Under the pieces are notes generated by a model, which worked only from the letters and a program-made list of their open reading frames with translations, did no database searches and was not told the DNA's origin. A DNA stretch of 64,000 nucleotides from RSA9 sp036381195 (GTDB lineage: Bacteria > Gemmatimonadota > Gemmatimonadetes > Longimicrobiales > RSA9): the NCBI GenBank assembly GCA_036381195.1, contig DASVDH010000012.1, forward strand, positions 15,131 to 79,130, given 5' to 3'. A program made the translations under genes and the position numbers. Below are positions 24,760-33,755 of the stretch, in pieces; the stretch's first letter is position 1, and each line of letters opens with the position of its first letter.

Positions 24760-25754
24760 AAGTGGTGATTCCGCTGGCCGGGAAGGGGACGCGGCTGCGC
24801 CCCCACACCTATCTCACGCCGAAGCCGCTGCTCGAGGTGGGCGGCAAGCCGGTGATGAGCTACATCCTGGACGAGCTGGAGACGCTGGGTGTCCAGGAGA
24901 TCGTCTTCATTACCGGATACCTGGGCGAGAAGGTCCAGGAATACATGGCCGCGAGCTACCCCCGCTTCCGGGCGCACTACGTGGAGCAGGTCGAGCTGAA
25001 CGGCACGGCCGGCGCGGTGAAGCTGGCGCAGCCGTTCATCGACGAGGACCTGCTCATCATCTTCGTGGACACGCTGTTCGATGCGGATCTCGGCCTGATC
25101 CGGCGCGAGGGGCCGGAGGTGGCGGGGATCATCTGGGCGAAGGAGGTGGAGGATTACCAGCGCTACGGCGTGATCGTGGCGGACGAGCAGGGCTTCATGC
25201 AGCGCATCGTGGAGAAGCCCCGGGAGCCGGTCTCGAAGCTCGCCAACATCGGGTTGTATTACATCCGCGACTGGCAGCTCTTCTTCGAGGGCGTGGATCA
25301 CACGCTGGCTTCGCCCCCGGGGCCGAGCGGCGAGTACTACATCACCGATGCGTTCCAGTACATGATCGACCACGGCGCGCGGATCCGCACGGCCGAGGTG
25401 GCCGGCTGGTACGACTGCGGCCAGGTCGGCACGCTGCTGGAGACGAACCGGCACCTGCTGGAAGCGGGCCGCGCGCGCGCGCCGGAGGGCGGGCGGAACG
25501 TGCGCGTGCACCCGCCCGTGCGGGTCGAGGAGGGCGCGGTGCTGGAGGACGTGGAACTGGGCCCCAACGTCACGGTCGGCGCGGGTGCGGTGCTGCGCCG
25601 CTCGAGCGTGCGGGACGCGATCATCGGCGCCGAGGCCCGCATCGAGGATGCGCGGCTGCACGACTCGTTGCTCGGGAAGAGGGTCGTCGTGCGGGGAGTG
25701 AACGGGTCGGTCAGCGTGTGCGACGACTCGGAGATCCTGGGGGACGGAGCGTAG
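24756..25754 (+). CDS. Sugar-phosphate nucleotidyltransferase (RmlA-type) with C-terminal left-handed beta-helix
   Basis: A 332-residue enzyme. The N-terminal transferase domain has IPLAGKGTRLRPHTYLTPKP (pyrophosphorylase signature, residues 5-24), then FVDTLFDADLG (metal-binding Asp), EVEDYQRYGVIV, IVEKP and NIGLYYI. The C-terminal quarter shows hexapeptide-like turns (VRVEEGAVLEDVELGPNVTV, then GAGAVLRRSS), a beta-helix. It should condense a sugar-1-phosphate with a nucleoside triphosphate (dTTP or UTP class) to an NDP-sugar, and could supply the glycan operon at 1-10 kb. GTG start with GTGA overlap to the DUF296 gene. The exact sugar and nucleotide are not determinable. Confidence 0.87.
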   Translation: MKVVIPLAGKGTRLRPHTYLTPKPLLEVGGKPVMSYILDELETLGVQEIVFITGYLGEKVQEYMAASYPRFRAHYVEQVELNGTAGAVKLAQPFIDEDLLIIFVDTLFDADLGLIRREGPEVAGIIWAKEVEDYQRYGVIVADEQGFMQRIVEKPREPVSKLANIGLYYIRDWQLFFEGVDHTLASPPGPSGEYYITDAFQYMIDHGARIRTAEVAGWYDCGQVGTLLETNRHLLEAGRARAPEGGRNVRVHPPVRVEEGAVLEDVELGPNVTVGAGAVLRRSSVRDAIIGAEARIEDARLHDSLLGKRVVVRGVNGSVSVCDDSEILGDGA

Positions 25755-25817
25755 CGGCCGCCCGCGCGCGCCGGCGGCTCGCGCCGTCCGCGGGCGTTGC
25801 GCCCGGGGCGGCCGCGC

Positions 25818-27035
25818 TCAGGGGGCGAGGCCCGCCACCGCCAGCACGGTCAGCAGCGCCCGCTCCAGCCCCTCGACGCCGTTCTCGTTGGAGTACCACT
25901 CGTTCAGCGTATGCATGCCGTCGGACTCGCCGCCCGCGCCCATGGCGATGGCCGGGATGCCGAGCGCGATGGGCACGTTCGCGTCCGTCGAGGAAGCGAC
26001 CAGCTCCGGCGTGTGGCCGATGAACCGGGTGGCCGCGCGCGCCGCCCGCACCAGTGCGGCGTCCGGCGGCGTCTCGCCCGTGGGCCGGTCCCCGATCACC
26101 TCGAGCCCGAGCGTCAGCGCGCGCGTGCCCCGGCGGCGGCTGCGGTTGGCCTCGACGACGGCGGCGCGCAGCGCTTCCTCCGCGGAGCGTTCTAGCCGGC
26201 GCAACGCCGCCGGGTCCTCGCTGCGCAGGTCCAGCTCGCACCAAGCGCGGTCGGGGATCACGTTGACGCCGGTGCCGCCCGCGATGCGGCCGACGGTGAG
26301 GGCGCTGCGGGGCTGGGCCGGCAGCTCGAGGTGGACGAGCCGCGCGATGGCGAGGGCGAGCGCGTGCACGGGGTTGGCCATGCCCCAGTCCGCCCAGGAG
26401 TGGCCGCCGGGCCCGCTCACCGTGGCGCGCAGGCGCCGGGAGCCCAGGGCGCGATGCACGATGCGGCGGCAGCCCGTCCCATCCAGCGAGATGAAGGCGG
26501 CAGCGCGCCGCCAGGGCGAGCCGTCGCGGAACAGGTGCTTCACGCCGCGCAGGTCGCCCGCCCCCTCCTCGCCCACCGTCGCGACGAAGACGATGGGGGC
26601 GCGCGTGCGGACGCCCGCGCGCACGAGCGCGCGCGCGATCGCGAGGATCGCGGCGAGGCCGCGCGCGTCATCCGCGATGCCGGGCGCATACAGCTTCGCC
26701 CCGTTGCGGCGCACCGTCAGGTCCGTGCCCTCCGGGAACACGGTGTCCAGGTGGGCGGAAAGCAGCACGGGTGCAGCGCCGTCCCCGGCGCCGGGGAGGC
26801 GCGCCAGCGCGTTGCCGGCGCCATCCAGTGTCGGGTCGAGCAGGCCGATCTCGCCGAACCGCTCGAGCACGCGGCGGGCCCGTGCGCCCTCGCCGAACGG
26901 CGGCGCCGGGATGGCGACCAGCTCGGTCAGGTCCGCCAGCGTCTCCTCGTCCGTCTGGCGCAGGAGTTGCCTCGCGCGCGCGACGGCGGCTCGGCGCGCC
27001 AGGCGTTCGATGTCGGCTGCGGTATCGGGCACCAT
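25818..27035 (-). CDS. M20-family metallopeptidase (PepT/aminoacylase-like)
   Basis: A 405-residue dizinc peptidase. Ligands and catalytic residues appear in order: LLSAHLDTVF (His, with catalytic Asp), GIADDARGLAAI (bridging Asp), ATVGEEGAGD (catalytic and ligand Glu), SSTDANVPIALGIPA (Asp), and DGMHTLNEW (His). The dimerisation lid (about 205-310) has SGPGGHSWADWGMANPVHAL and GGTGVNVIPDRA. Such enzymes cleave di- or tripeptides or acylated amino acids. The ATG at 27033-27035 is chosen over a longer Arg-rich extension. It is divergent from the LeuA-like gene; the 127-bp space contains that gene's promoter. Confidence 0.88.
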   Translation of the reverse strand: MVPDTAADIERLARRAAVARARQLLRQTDEETLADLTELVAIPAPPFGEGARARRVLERFGEIGLLDPTLDGAGNALARLPGAGDGAAPVLLSAHLDTVFPEGTDLTVRRNGAKLYAPGIADDARGLAAILAIARALVRAGVRTRAPIVFVATVGEEGAGDLRGVKHLFRDGSPWRRAAAFISLDGTGCRRIVHRALGSRRLRATVSGPGGHSWADWGMANPVHALALAIARLVHLELPAQPRSALTVGRIAGGTGVNVIPDRAWCELDLRSEDPAALRRLERSAEEALRAAVVEANRSRRRGTRALTLGLEVIGDRPTGETPPDAALVRAARAATRFIGHTPELVASSTDANVPIALGIPAIAMGAGGESDGMHTLNEWYSNENGVEGLERALLTVLAVAGLAP

Positions 27036-27104
27036 GCGCTGTTCGCATCCACGGCGGCCGGGCGTCCGGGGAGCGGCCCCGACACGCGCCCCGGCGGGCT
27101 TCGG

Positions 27105-27134
27105 TTGACAATAGAAGCGCGCGCGGCGCATCTT
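27105..27134 (+). promoter_or_regulatory. Sigma-70-type promoter for the LeuA-like gene
   Basis: TTGACA (27105-27110), an 18-bp spacer, then CATCTT (27129-27134). The predicted start is about 27141, with a short leader to the ATG at 27163 that includes the ribosome binding site GAGGGG (27154-27159). Confidence 0.65.
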
Positions 27135-27162
27135 GCCAGGGTCGTCACGCCACGAGGGGAAG

Positions 27163-28428
27163 ATGCGGGAGCAGGAGCTGATCTACGACTGGAACCGGCC
27201 GGACGGTGCCGCGCCCGTCGTGCGGGAGGGGCGCGTCGTCGAGCTGGACGACGAGACGCTGCGCGACGGCCTGCAGGGGCCGTCCGTGCAGGACCCGCCG
27301 ATCGGGCAGAAGATCGAGCTGCTCCACCTGATGGCGGCGCTGGGGATCCACACGGCGGACATCGGACTGCCGGGTGCCGGCCCGCGGGCGGTCGCGGACG
27401 TGCGCGCGCTGGCGCTGGAGATCGCGCGGGAGCGGCTGCCGATCGGCGCGAATTGCGCGGCCCGGACGGTGCGCGCGGACGTGGAGCCGATCGCGCGGAT
27501 CTCGCAGGAGGCCGGGATCCCCATCGAAGCGTGCACCTTCATCGGCTCCTCACCCATCCGCCAGTACGCCGAGGACTGGACGCTGGACCGGATGCTCCGC
27601 GCGACCGAGGACGCGGTCAGCTTCGCGGTGGCCGAGGGGCTGCCCGTCATGTACGTGACCGAGGACACCACGCGCGCGCGGCCGGAAACCCTGGTGGCGC
27701 TGTATCGCACCGCGATCGAGTGCGGCGCGCGGCGCATCTGCCTGGCGGACACCGTCGGCCATGCCACGCCCGAGGGCGTGCGCAAGCTCGTGCGGTTCAT
27801 CCTCGAAGAGGTCGTCCGCCCGAGCGGCGAAGACGTGAAGGTCGACTGGCACGGGCACCGGGACCGCGGGCTCGCCATCGCGAACACGCTGGCGGCGATC
27901 GAGGCGGGTGTGGACCGCGTGCACGGCACGGCCCTCGGCATCGGCGAGCGGGTCGGCAACACGGAGATGGACCTGCTGCTGGTCAACTTGAAGCTGCTCG
28001 GCCTGCACGACGGCGATCTGTCCCGGCTGCCGGAGTATTGCGAGACCGCATCCCGCGCGACGGGCGTGCCGATTCCGCCGACCTACCCGGTCTTCGGCGC
28101 GGACGCGTTCCGCACCGGCACGGGCGTGCACGCGGCAGCGATCATCAAGGCGCGCGCCAAGGGCGACGACTGGCTGGCCGACCGCGTGTACTCCGGCGTG
28201 CCTGCCGGCCTCTTCGGCCGCCGGCAGGTCATCGAGGTCAGCCACGTGAGCGGCATGTCCAACGTCAAGTACTGGCTGGCGGAGAACGGCTACGACCGGG
28301 ACGACGAAGGACTGTGCCGCGAGGTCTTCTCCCTCGCGAAGCAGGCGGCGCGCGTGCTGACGGACGAGGAGCTGCACGCCTGCTGCCAGGCCTACGGCGC
28401 GAAGCCGGCCCGCGCGGGCACCGCCTGA
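27163..28428 (+). CDS. 2-isopropylmalate/homocitrate synthase family enzyme (DRE-TIM)
   Basis: A 421-residue aldol-type acyltransferase. The family motif near the N-terminus reads ELDDETLRDGLQGP (usually DTTLRDGEQ), and the metal-binding HxH is in DWHGHRDRGLAIANTLAAIE. GERVGNTEMDLLLVNLKLLG matches the conserved GxGERxGN motif. These enzymes condense acetyl-CoA with a 2-oxoacid. The protein lacks the long C-terminal LeuA regulatory domain of about 130 residues, so it should be free of leucine-type feedback or have another role (homocitrate-, citramalate- or re-citrate-like). It carries its own promoter. The next gene starts one base after its stop. Confidence 0.82.
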   Translation: MREQELIYDWNRPDGAAPVVREGRVVELDDETLRDGLQGPSVQDPPIGQKIELLHLMAALGIHTADIGLPGAGPRAVADVRALALEIARERLPIGANCAARTVRADVEPIARISQEAGIPIEACTFIGSSPIRQYAEDWTLDRMLRATEDAVSFAVAEGLPVMYVTEDTTRARPETLVALYRTAIECGARRICLADTVGHATPEGVRKLVRFILEEVVRPSGEDVKVDWHGHRDRGLAIANTLAAIEAGVDRVHGTALGIGERVGNTEMDLLLVNLKLLGLHDGDLSRLPEYCETASRATGVPIPPTYPVFGADAFRTGTGVHAAAIIKARAKGDDWLADRVYSGVPAGLFGRRQVIEVSHVSGMSNVKYWLAENGYDRDDEGLCREVFSLAKQAARVLTDEELHACCQAYGAKPARAGTA

Positions 28429-28429
28429 C

Positions 28430-30046
28430 ATGGCCGAGCTCGATCGGCTGCTGGAGGAGTTCTTCGCGTTCTGGTGGCGAACGCATCCGACCCATGCCAC
28501 CGCCGTCGGACTGCACGAGTACGATGGCGAGCTCGAACGCTACGATGCCGCGTCCCTGGCCGAACGGGCGCGGCATCTGCGCGAATACCTGGAGCGGTTC
28601 CGGCGCTACGCCCCGCGCACGCCGGCGGAGGCGCTCGATGTCGAGCTGGTGCGCTCCCAGCTCGCGTGGGAACTGTACGAGCACGAGGAGGTGCGGCTCC
28701 TCGAGCGGAACCCGCTGCTTTACGTCGAGGGGCCGCTCAACGCGCTGTACCTCGTTGCGGTGCGCGAGTACGCGCCGGCGGAGGAGCGCGCGCGCCGCGC
28801 CGCCGAGCGGCTGCGCGCGCTGCCCCGCGTGCTCGAAGAGGCGCGCGAGAACCTGCGGTCCGCGGCGCCGGTGCTGGTGGAAACGGCGGCGCAGGTCGCG
28901 AGGAGCGGGCTCGGCCTCGTCGAGCAGTTGCTGCCGCTGCACCTGGGACGGGCGCTGGAGGACGACGTCGCCCAGTTCACCGAGTGGGAGAACGCGCGCC
29001 GGGGCGCGGAATCCGCGCTCGTCGCGTACGCGCGCTGGCTGGAAGAGGAGCTCGCGCCGCGGGCGACGGGCGACTTCGCGCTGGGCCGCGTCGCCTTCGA
29101 GACGCGCCTGCGCTACGCGCACGGGCTCTCCGACACCGCGGAATCCCTTGCCGCGTACGGCGAGGCGTTGAAGCGCGAGACCGAGCGGGAGCTGGACGAG
29201 ATCGCGGCCCGGCTGGACGATCGCCGCCGCGGCTGGCGCGACGTCTACGAGCGGCTCAGGGGGGACCACCCGCCGGCGGGCGATCTGCTGGCGGCGTACC
29301 GGGATGCGGTGACGCGCGCGCGCGCGTTCGTCCTCGAGCGCGGGCTCGCGACGCTGCCGGCGGGCGAGGCGCTGGATGTCGTCGCGACGCCGGAGTACCT
29401 GCGGCCGCTCATCCCCTACGCCGCGTACCAGCCGCCGGCGGCACACGAGACCGAGCAGCGCGGGCTGTTCTTCGTCACGATCCCGGCGCCGGACGCGGAG
29501 GCGATCCTGCGCGAGCATTCGGTGTACGGGATCCCGATCACCGCGCTGCACGAGGCCTACCCCGGCCACCACCTCCAGCTCTCGCGCGCCAACCGTGCCG
29601 ACACGGAGCCGCGGCGCGTGTTCTGGACGCCGGTCTTCGCCGAGGGCTGGGCGCTGTACTGCGAGGAGCTGATGTGGGAGCAGGGCTTCTACACCGACCC
29701 GCGCCAGCGCCTGTTCCAGCTCCGGGACCTGCTGTGGCGCGCCTGCCGGGTGGTCGTGGATGTGGGCCTGCACGCAGGCGGGTGGCGGCCGGAACGAGCG
29801 CGGGAGTATCTGGTCCGCGAGGCCGCACTCGAGCCGCAGAGCGCGGAGGCCGAAGTGCGGCGTTACTGCGCCGAGGCGACGCAGCCCATGAGCTACGCGG
29901 TGGGCAAGCGCGAGATCCTGCGGCTGCGCGAGCTGTATCGCGCCCGCGCGGGAACCGCGTTCCGGCTCGGCGACTTCCACGATCGGTTGCTGGAGTGGGG
30001 CACCGTCCCGCCCTCGCTCATCGCGCGAGTCATGGGGCTGGAGTAG
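28430..30046 (+). CDS. DUF885-family putative zinc carboxypeptidase-like protein
   Basis: A 538-residue, mostly helical protein. The zinc motif HEAYPGHHLQ (HExxPGH) lies near residue 370, with a downstream FAEGWALYCEEL supplying the third ligand, and TQPMSYAVGKREI near the C-terminus. These are diagnostic of DUF885 proteins, distant relatives of M3/M32-type metallopeptidases. No signal peptide is seen, unlike many family members, so a cytoplasmic peptidase is inferred. It starts one base after the stop of the LeuA-like gene, so the two are cotranscribed, but no metabolic link is obvious. Confidence 0.85.
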   Translation: MAELDRLLEEFFAFWWRTHPTHATAVGLHEYDGELERYDAASLAERARHLREYLERFRRYAPRTPAEALDVELVRSQLAWELYEHEEVRLLERNPLLYVEGPLNALYLVAVREYAPAEERARRAAERLRALPRVLEEARENLRSAAPVLVETAAQVARSGLGLVEQLLPLHLGRALEDDVAQFTEWENARRGAESALVAYARWLEEELAPRATGDFALGRVAFETRLRYAHGLSDTAESLAAYGEALKRETERELDEIAARLDDRRRGWRDVYERLRGDHPPAGDLLAAYRDAVTRARAFVLERGLATLPAGEALDVVATPEYLRPLIPYAAYQPPAAHETEQRGLFFVTIPAPDAEAILREHSVYGIPITALHEAYPGHHLQLSRANRADTEPRRVFWTPVFAEGWALYCEELMWEQGFYTDPRQRLFQLRDLLWRACRVVVDVGLHAGGWRPERAREYLVREAALEPQSAEAEVRRYCAEATQPMSYAVGKREILRLRELYRARAGTAFRLGDFHDRLLEWGTVPPSLIARVMGLE

Positions 30047-30075
30047 GGGAGCGGCACGGGCGCCGGCGCCCCGCC

Positions 30076-30096
30076 CTCCGCGGAGGCGGGTGGGGA
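30076..30096 (+). terminator. Possible hairpin terminator after the DUF885 gene
   Basis: CCGCCCTCCG pairs with CGGAGGCGG with one bulged base, about 30 bp after the stop codon. There is no clear T-run (only CTTTCG downstream), so intrinsic termination is doubtful. Confidence 0.3.
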
Positions 30097-30187
30097 TGAC
30101 GCTTTCGCCCCCTTCCCGGGGTGGTGGGACTGCGGGTGGGGAGCGGGCTCCAGCGCCGGGCGGAGAATCCTGAGGCAAGGACGGAAT

Positions 30188-31168
30188 ATGCGTGCGATCG
30201 TCGTTCACGAGACCGGCGGACCCGAGGCGTTGCACCTCGAGGACGTGCCGGTTCCGGAGCCCGGGCCCGGACAGGTGCGCGTGCGCGTGCACTACGCGGG
30301 CGTGAACTTCATCGACATCTACCACCGCACGGGCCTGTACGCGCTCGAGCGGCCGTTCACGCCCGGCAGCGAAGCCGCGGGCGAGGTCGACGCGGTGGGG
30401 CCGGGTGTCTCCGAGTTCAAGAAGGGCGACCGCGTGGCGTACGCGATGGAGCGAGGCGCGTACGCGGAGTACGCGCTCGTGCCGGCATGGAAGCTCGTGC
30501 GCGTGCCGGATGACGTGGGGCTGGACACCGCCGCCGCCGTCATGCTGCAGGGCATGACCGCGCACTACCTCGCGTACAGCACCTTCCCGCTCCGGGAAGG
30601 CCACTCCGCGCTGGTGCACGCGGCGGCCGGCGGCGTCGGCCTGCTGCTCGTACAGGTGGCCAAGCGGCTGGGCGCGCGCGTGATCGGCACGACGTCCACC
30701 GAGGAGAAGGCACGGCTCGCCCGCGAGGCGGGCGCCGATGAGGTCGTCATCTACACCAGCCAGGATTTCGTGCCCGCAGCGCGGCACTTCGGCGGCGGGC
30801 ACGGCGTGGACGTGGTCTACGACTCGGTCGGCAAGGCGACGTTCGAGGGCAGCCTCAACGCGCTGAAGCGGCGCGGCATGCTCGTCATGTTCGGCCAGTC
30901 CAGCGGGAACGTGCCGCCGTTCGACCTCGGCGTGCTCGCGCGCAAGGGCTCGCTCTTCGTGACACGCCCGTCTCTCGCCGACTACGTCGCGGGCCGCGAC
31001 GAGTTGCTCGGCCGCGCGCGCGACCTGTTCGCGTGGATCGCCGCCGGCGAGCTGAAGGTCCGCGTGGACCGCACGCTTCGGCTCGAGGACGCCGCCGAGG
31101 CGCACCGGCTGCTCGAGGGCCGGCAGACCGCGGGCAAGCTGCTGCTCGAGGTGCAGCCGCAGGGGTGA
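30188..31168 (+). CDS. qor: NADPH:quinone oxidoreductase (zeta-crystallin-like MDR)
   Basis: A 326-residue zinc-free medium-chain dehydrogenase. The N-terminal half has VHYAGVNFIDIYHRTGLY and PFTPGSEAAGEVDAVGPGV; the Rossmann part has ALVHAAAGGVGLLLVQVAK, then VDVVYDSVGKATFEGSLNAL and FGQSSGNVPPFDL. These match quinone oxidoreductase (Qor), which reduces quinones with NADPH in the cytoplasm. No zinc-ligating cysteines are present. The ATG at 30188 follows GGCAAGGACGG. It stands 50 bp upstream of phoB on the same strand, but has no obvious functional tie to it. Confidence 0.9.
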   Translation: MRAIVVHETGGPEALHLEDVPVPEPGPGQVRVRVHYAGVNFIDIYHRTGLYALERPFTPGSEAAGEVDAVGPGVSEFKKGDRVAYAMERGAYAEYALVPAWKLVRVPDDVGLDTAAAVMLQGMTAHYLAYSTFPLREGHSALVHAAAGGVGLLLVQVAKRLGARVIGTTSTEEKARLAREAGADEVVIYTSQDFVPAARHFGGGHGVDVVYDSVGKATFEGSLNALKRRGMLVMFGQSSGNVPPFDLGVLARKGSLFVTRPSLADYVAGRDELLGRARDLFAWIAAGELKVRVDRTLRLEDAAEAHRLLEGRQTAGKLLLEVQPQG

Positions 31169-31218
31169 GGACCACGGCGGGCGCACCTCGCGCCCCCGGC
31201 GCGGCACCCGGGGCAGGG

Positions 31219-31944
31219 ATGAGCACGACTGCGCAGAAGGCGGCGCCGGCCCGGATCCTGGTCGTCGAGGACGAGCGCGACATCGCCGCCCTCGTCGCGT
31301 ACCACCTCACCAGGGAGGGCTACCGCGTCCGCACCGCTGACGACGGAGCCGAGGCCATCGAGGAGGTCTCCCGCGAACGGCCCGACCTCGTCATCCTTGA
31401 CCTCATGCTGCCGGGCTTCTCGGGCTACGACGTGCTCGCCGAGCTGCGGCGCCACACCGCGACCGCGGACGTCCCCGTCGTCGTGCTCACGGCGAGGCGC
31501 GACGAGGCCGACCGCGTCCGCGGCCTCGAGCTGGGCGCGGACGACTACGTCACCAAGCCGTTCAGCCCCAGGGAGCTGGTGCTGCGGGTCGGCGCTGTCC
31601 TGCGCCGCGTGCGATCGCCGGCCGTAGCCGCCGGCGGGCGCATGCTCACCGGCGGGCCCATCGCCGTCGACCTGGACGCGCTGGAGGTGACCGTGGATGG
31701 CCGGCCGGTGGAGCTCACGCCCACCGAGTACCGCCTGCTGGTCGCGCTCATGGAGCGGAGGGGCCGCGTACAGAGCCGCCAGCAGCTCCTGGAGAACGCC
31801 TGGGACATCCACGTGCGCATCGAGACGCGGACCGTGGACATGCACGTGCAGCGGCTGCGCACCAAGCTGGGCGCGGCCGGCAAGTGGATCGAAACCGTGC
31901 GCGGATTCGGTTACCGCTTCAGGGGCAAGGACGCCGAGGGATGA
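31219..31944 (+). CDS. phoB: Response regulator, PhoB/OmpR family
   Basis: A 241-residue regulator. The receiver domain (12-125) has acidic pocket ED17-18, phosphoacceptor Asp61 (LVILDLMLPG), TAR switch and VTKPF lysine. The winged-helix DNA-binding domain (about 140-235) has PVELTPTEYRLLVALMERRG, RQQLLENAWD, RTVDMHVQRLRTKLG and ETVRGFGYRF. It should bind Pho-box direct repeats; a candidate site stands before the porin-pst island at 47.8 kb. Its stop overlaps the histidine-kinase start (ATGA), the usual phoB-phoR arrangement. The phoB name rests on the pairing and the nearby pst genes and is not proven. Confidence 0.85.
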   Translation: MSTTAQKAAPARILVVEDERDIAALVAYHLTREGYRVRTADDGAEAIEEVSRERPDLVILDLMLPGFSGYDVLAELRRHTATADVPVVVLTARRDEADRVRGLELGADDYVTKPFSPRELVLRVGAVLRRVRSPAVAAGGRMLTGGPIAVDLDALEVTVDGRPVELTPTEYRLLVALMERRGRVQSRQQLLENAWDIHVRIETRTVDMHVQRLRTKLGAAGKWIETVRGFGYRFRGKDAEG

Positions 31945-33629
31945 GCGCGCGGCGCCCGCGCCTGCGCTGGCAGGTCGTCGCTGGCTTCCTCGCCTCCGCT
32001 GCGGGCGCGGCGCTCGTGCTGTACCTCCGCATCCCCGCCGTCGCGCGCGAGCGGCTCGCCGGCCGGCTCGCGCCCGCCGAGCTGGACGGCCTGACCGCTG
32101 CGCTCCGCGAGGCCGTGCTGCTCGCAGGTGCGCTCGGGCTGGCCGTCGCGCTCGCGCTCGCCCTCTTCCTCGCCGGCGCGATCGCCGCCGGGCACGCACG
32201 CCTCCGCGCCGGCCTGGTCCGCCTCGCACGCAACCCCGCCGCTCGCATGCCGCCGCAGGCGTTCGCGGACCTCGAGCCGATCGCCGCCGCGGCCACACGG
32301 CTCGCCGCGGAGCTCGGCGAGCGCGCCGCACACGCCGCGCGCGAACGCGACGACCTCGCCCTCCTGCTCGACTCCGTGACGGACGGCATCCTCCAGCTCG
32401 ACGGGGGCGGCCGCATCATCCGCGTCAACCCTGCCGCCCGCGCGCTGCTGCGCCTGCCCCTCGAGGCGGAAGGCAGGCCGATCCACGCGCTGGTGCGCCA
32501 CGCCGAGCTGCGCGACCTGCTGACGCAGGCCCTCGCCGCGGGCCCGGACGAGCCCGCAGAGGTCGGGCTCGACGGGCGGCGGGTGCTCGTCGTCGTCCGC
32601 GCGATCCCGGCTCAGGCGGAAAGCGCCACCTCCACGTCCGCCGGCCGGGAGCGTGCCGGGATCGTCGCCGTCTTCGTGGACCTCACGGAGGTGCGTCGCC
32701 TCGAGGTCGTCCGGCGCGACTTCGTCGCCAACGCCAGCCACGAGCTGAAGACGCCGCTCACCTCCATCCGCGGCTACGCGGAGACGCTGCTGGCCGGGGA
32801 CGTGCCCGCCGAGATGCAGCGCGGCTTCCTCGAGACCATCGCACGGAACGCGGCGCGGCTCCAGCGCATCGTGGACGACCTGCTCGACCTCTCGCGCATC
32901 GAGTCCGGCGGCTGGGAGCCGGAGATCCTCCCGACGGACGTCGCGGTCGCCGCGGAGGACGCGTGGGCGCCGTTCGCGGAGCGCGCGCGCCGCCACTCCA
33001 TCCACTTCGGCGTCGCCACCGGCGGGATCGCCGTGCTCGCCGACCCCGGCGCATTGCGTCAGGTCTTCGCCAACCTGTTCGACAACGCGCTACGCCACAC
33101 CCCTGCCGGCGGAAGCATCTCCGTCCGCGCCGCCGTGGCCGGCGAGCCGCCGGGCACGGCCCCGCGGCCGGATGCGGGCCCGCCGACGGGACGCCGGAGC
33201 GCGGTGGCTCGCGCCGCCATCGAGGTGCGGGACACCGGCTCCGGCATCCCGAGCGACGCGCTGCCGCGCATCTTCGAGCGCTTCTACCGCGTGGACCCCG
33301 CACGCTCGCGCGCCGAGGGCGGCACCGGCCTCGGCCTCTCGATCGTGAAGCACCTCGTCGAGGCCATGGACGGCGACGTCGCGGCCGACAGCGTGCTGGG
33401 CAAGGGCACCACCATCCGGTTCACGCTGCCCGCGGCGGCGCCGCTGCCGGGAGCGGGCGCCGCGGGCGCCGGCGCACCCGCTACGGACGTGGGCGCACCC
33501 GCCACGGACGTGGGCGGACCCGTCACGGACGTGGCCCCACCTGCCGCGGACGTGGCGGCACCCGTCACGGACGTGGGCCCGCCCGTCACGGATGCGGGCG
33601 AGCCGTCGCCGACGTGGGCGGACCCATGA
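31941..33629 (+). CDS. phoR: PhoR-type sensor histidine kinase with slipped heptapeptide-repeat tail
   Basis: A 562-residue membrane kinase. Two N-terminal membrane segments (about 11-30 and 58-82) enclose a short extracytoplasmic loop, followed by a PAS domain (about 135-250: LLDSVTDGILQLDGGGRIIR), HisKA with ASHELKTPLTS (His267) and HATPase_c with NLFDNALRHTPAGG, DTGSGIPSDALP and GGTGLGLSIVKHLVE. After the kinase core the tail repeats heptads such as APATDVG from a 21-bp array. One unit of 20 bp shifts the frame, so the protein stops at 33629 while the array continues in another frame. The ATG overlaps phoB's stop. It should control the PhoB homologue in response to phosphate. Confidence 0.88.
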   Translation: MSARRPRLRWQVVAGFLASAAGAALVLYLRIPAVARERLAGRLAPAELDGLTAALREAVLLAGALGLAVALALALFLAGAIAAGHARLRAGLVRLARNPAARMPPQAFADLEPIAAAATRLAAELGERAAHAARERDDLALLLDSVTDGILQLDGGGRIIRVNPAARALLRLPLEAEGRPIHALVRHAELRDLLTQALAAGPDEPAEVGLDGRRVLVVVRAIPAQAESATSTSAGRERAGIVAVFVDLTEVRRLEVVRRDFVANASHELKTPLTSIRGYAETLLAGDVPAEMQRGFLETIARNAARLQRIVDDLLDLSRIESGGWEPEILPTDVAVAAEDAWAPFAERARRHSIHFGVATGGIAVLADPGALRQVFANLFDNALRHTPAGGSISVRAAVAGEPPGTAPRPDAGPPTGRRSAVARAAIEVRDTGSGIPSDALPRIFERFYRVDPARSRAEGGTGLGLSIVKHLVEAMDGDVAADSVLGKGTTIRFTLPAAAPLPGAGAAGAGAPATDVGAPATDVGGPVTDVAPPAADVAAPVTDVGPPVTDAGEPSPTWADP

Positions 33630-33703
33630 CGGACGTGGCCGCCCCCGGCACCCACGTGGCCGCGCCCGCCACGGACGTGGTCGCGCCCGCCGGGAACCCC
33701 TCG
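33474..33703 (+). repeat. 21-bp minisatellite at the 3' end of phoR, about 11 units
   Basis: Units of the type GCACCCGCCACGGACGTGGG occur at exactly 21-bp intervals (33474, 33495, 33516, 33537, 33558, 33579, 33600, 33620, 33641, 33662, 33683). Unit 7 (33600-33619) has only 20 bp. The phoR stop (33627-33629) falls inside unit 8. The remaining units code the same kind of heptads (TDVAAP, THVAAP, TDVVAP) in the next frame up to 33730. Confidence 0.85.
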
Positions 33704-33755
33704 CGGCTCGCGGGGGATAAGGACCCGTGATAATCGACCTCAGTTGGCCGGCTGA

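Noticed and set aside
28265..31207. 980-codon minus-strand frame
   Set aside because: Shadow of the DUF885 and quinone-oxidoreductase genes; no recognisable domain.
33620..33730. Continuation of phoR heptads in another frame as a separate gene
   Set aside because: No start with a ribosome binding site; better explained by frame slippage in the repeat array.
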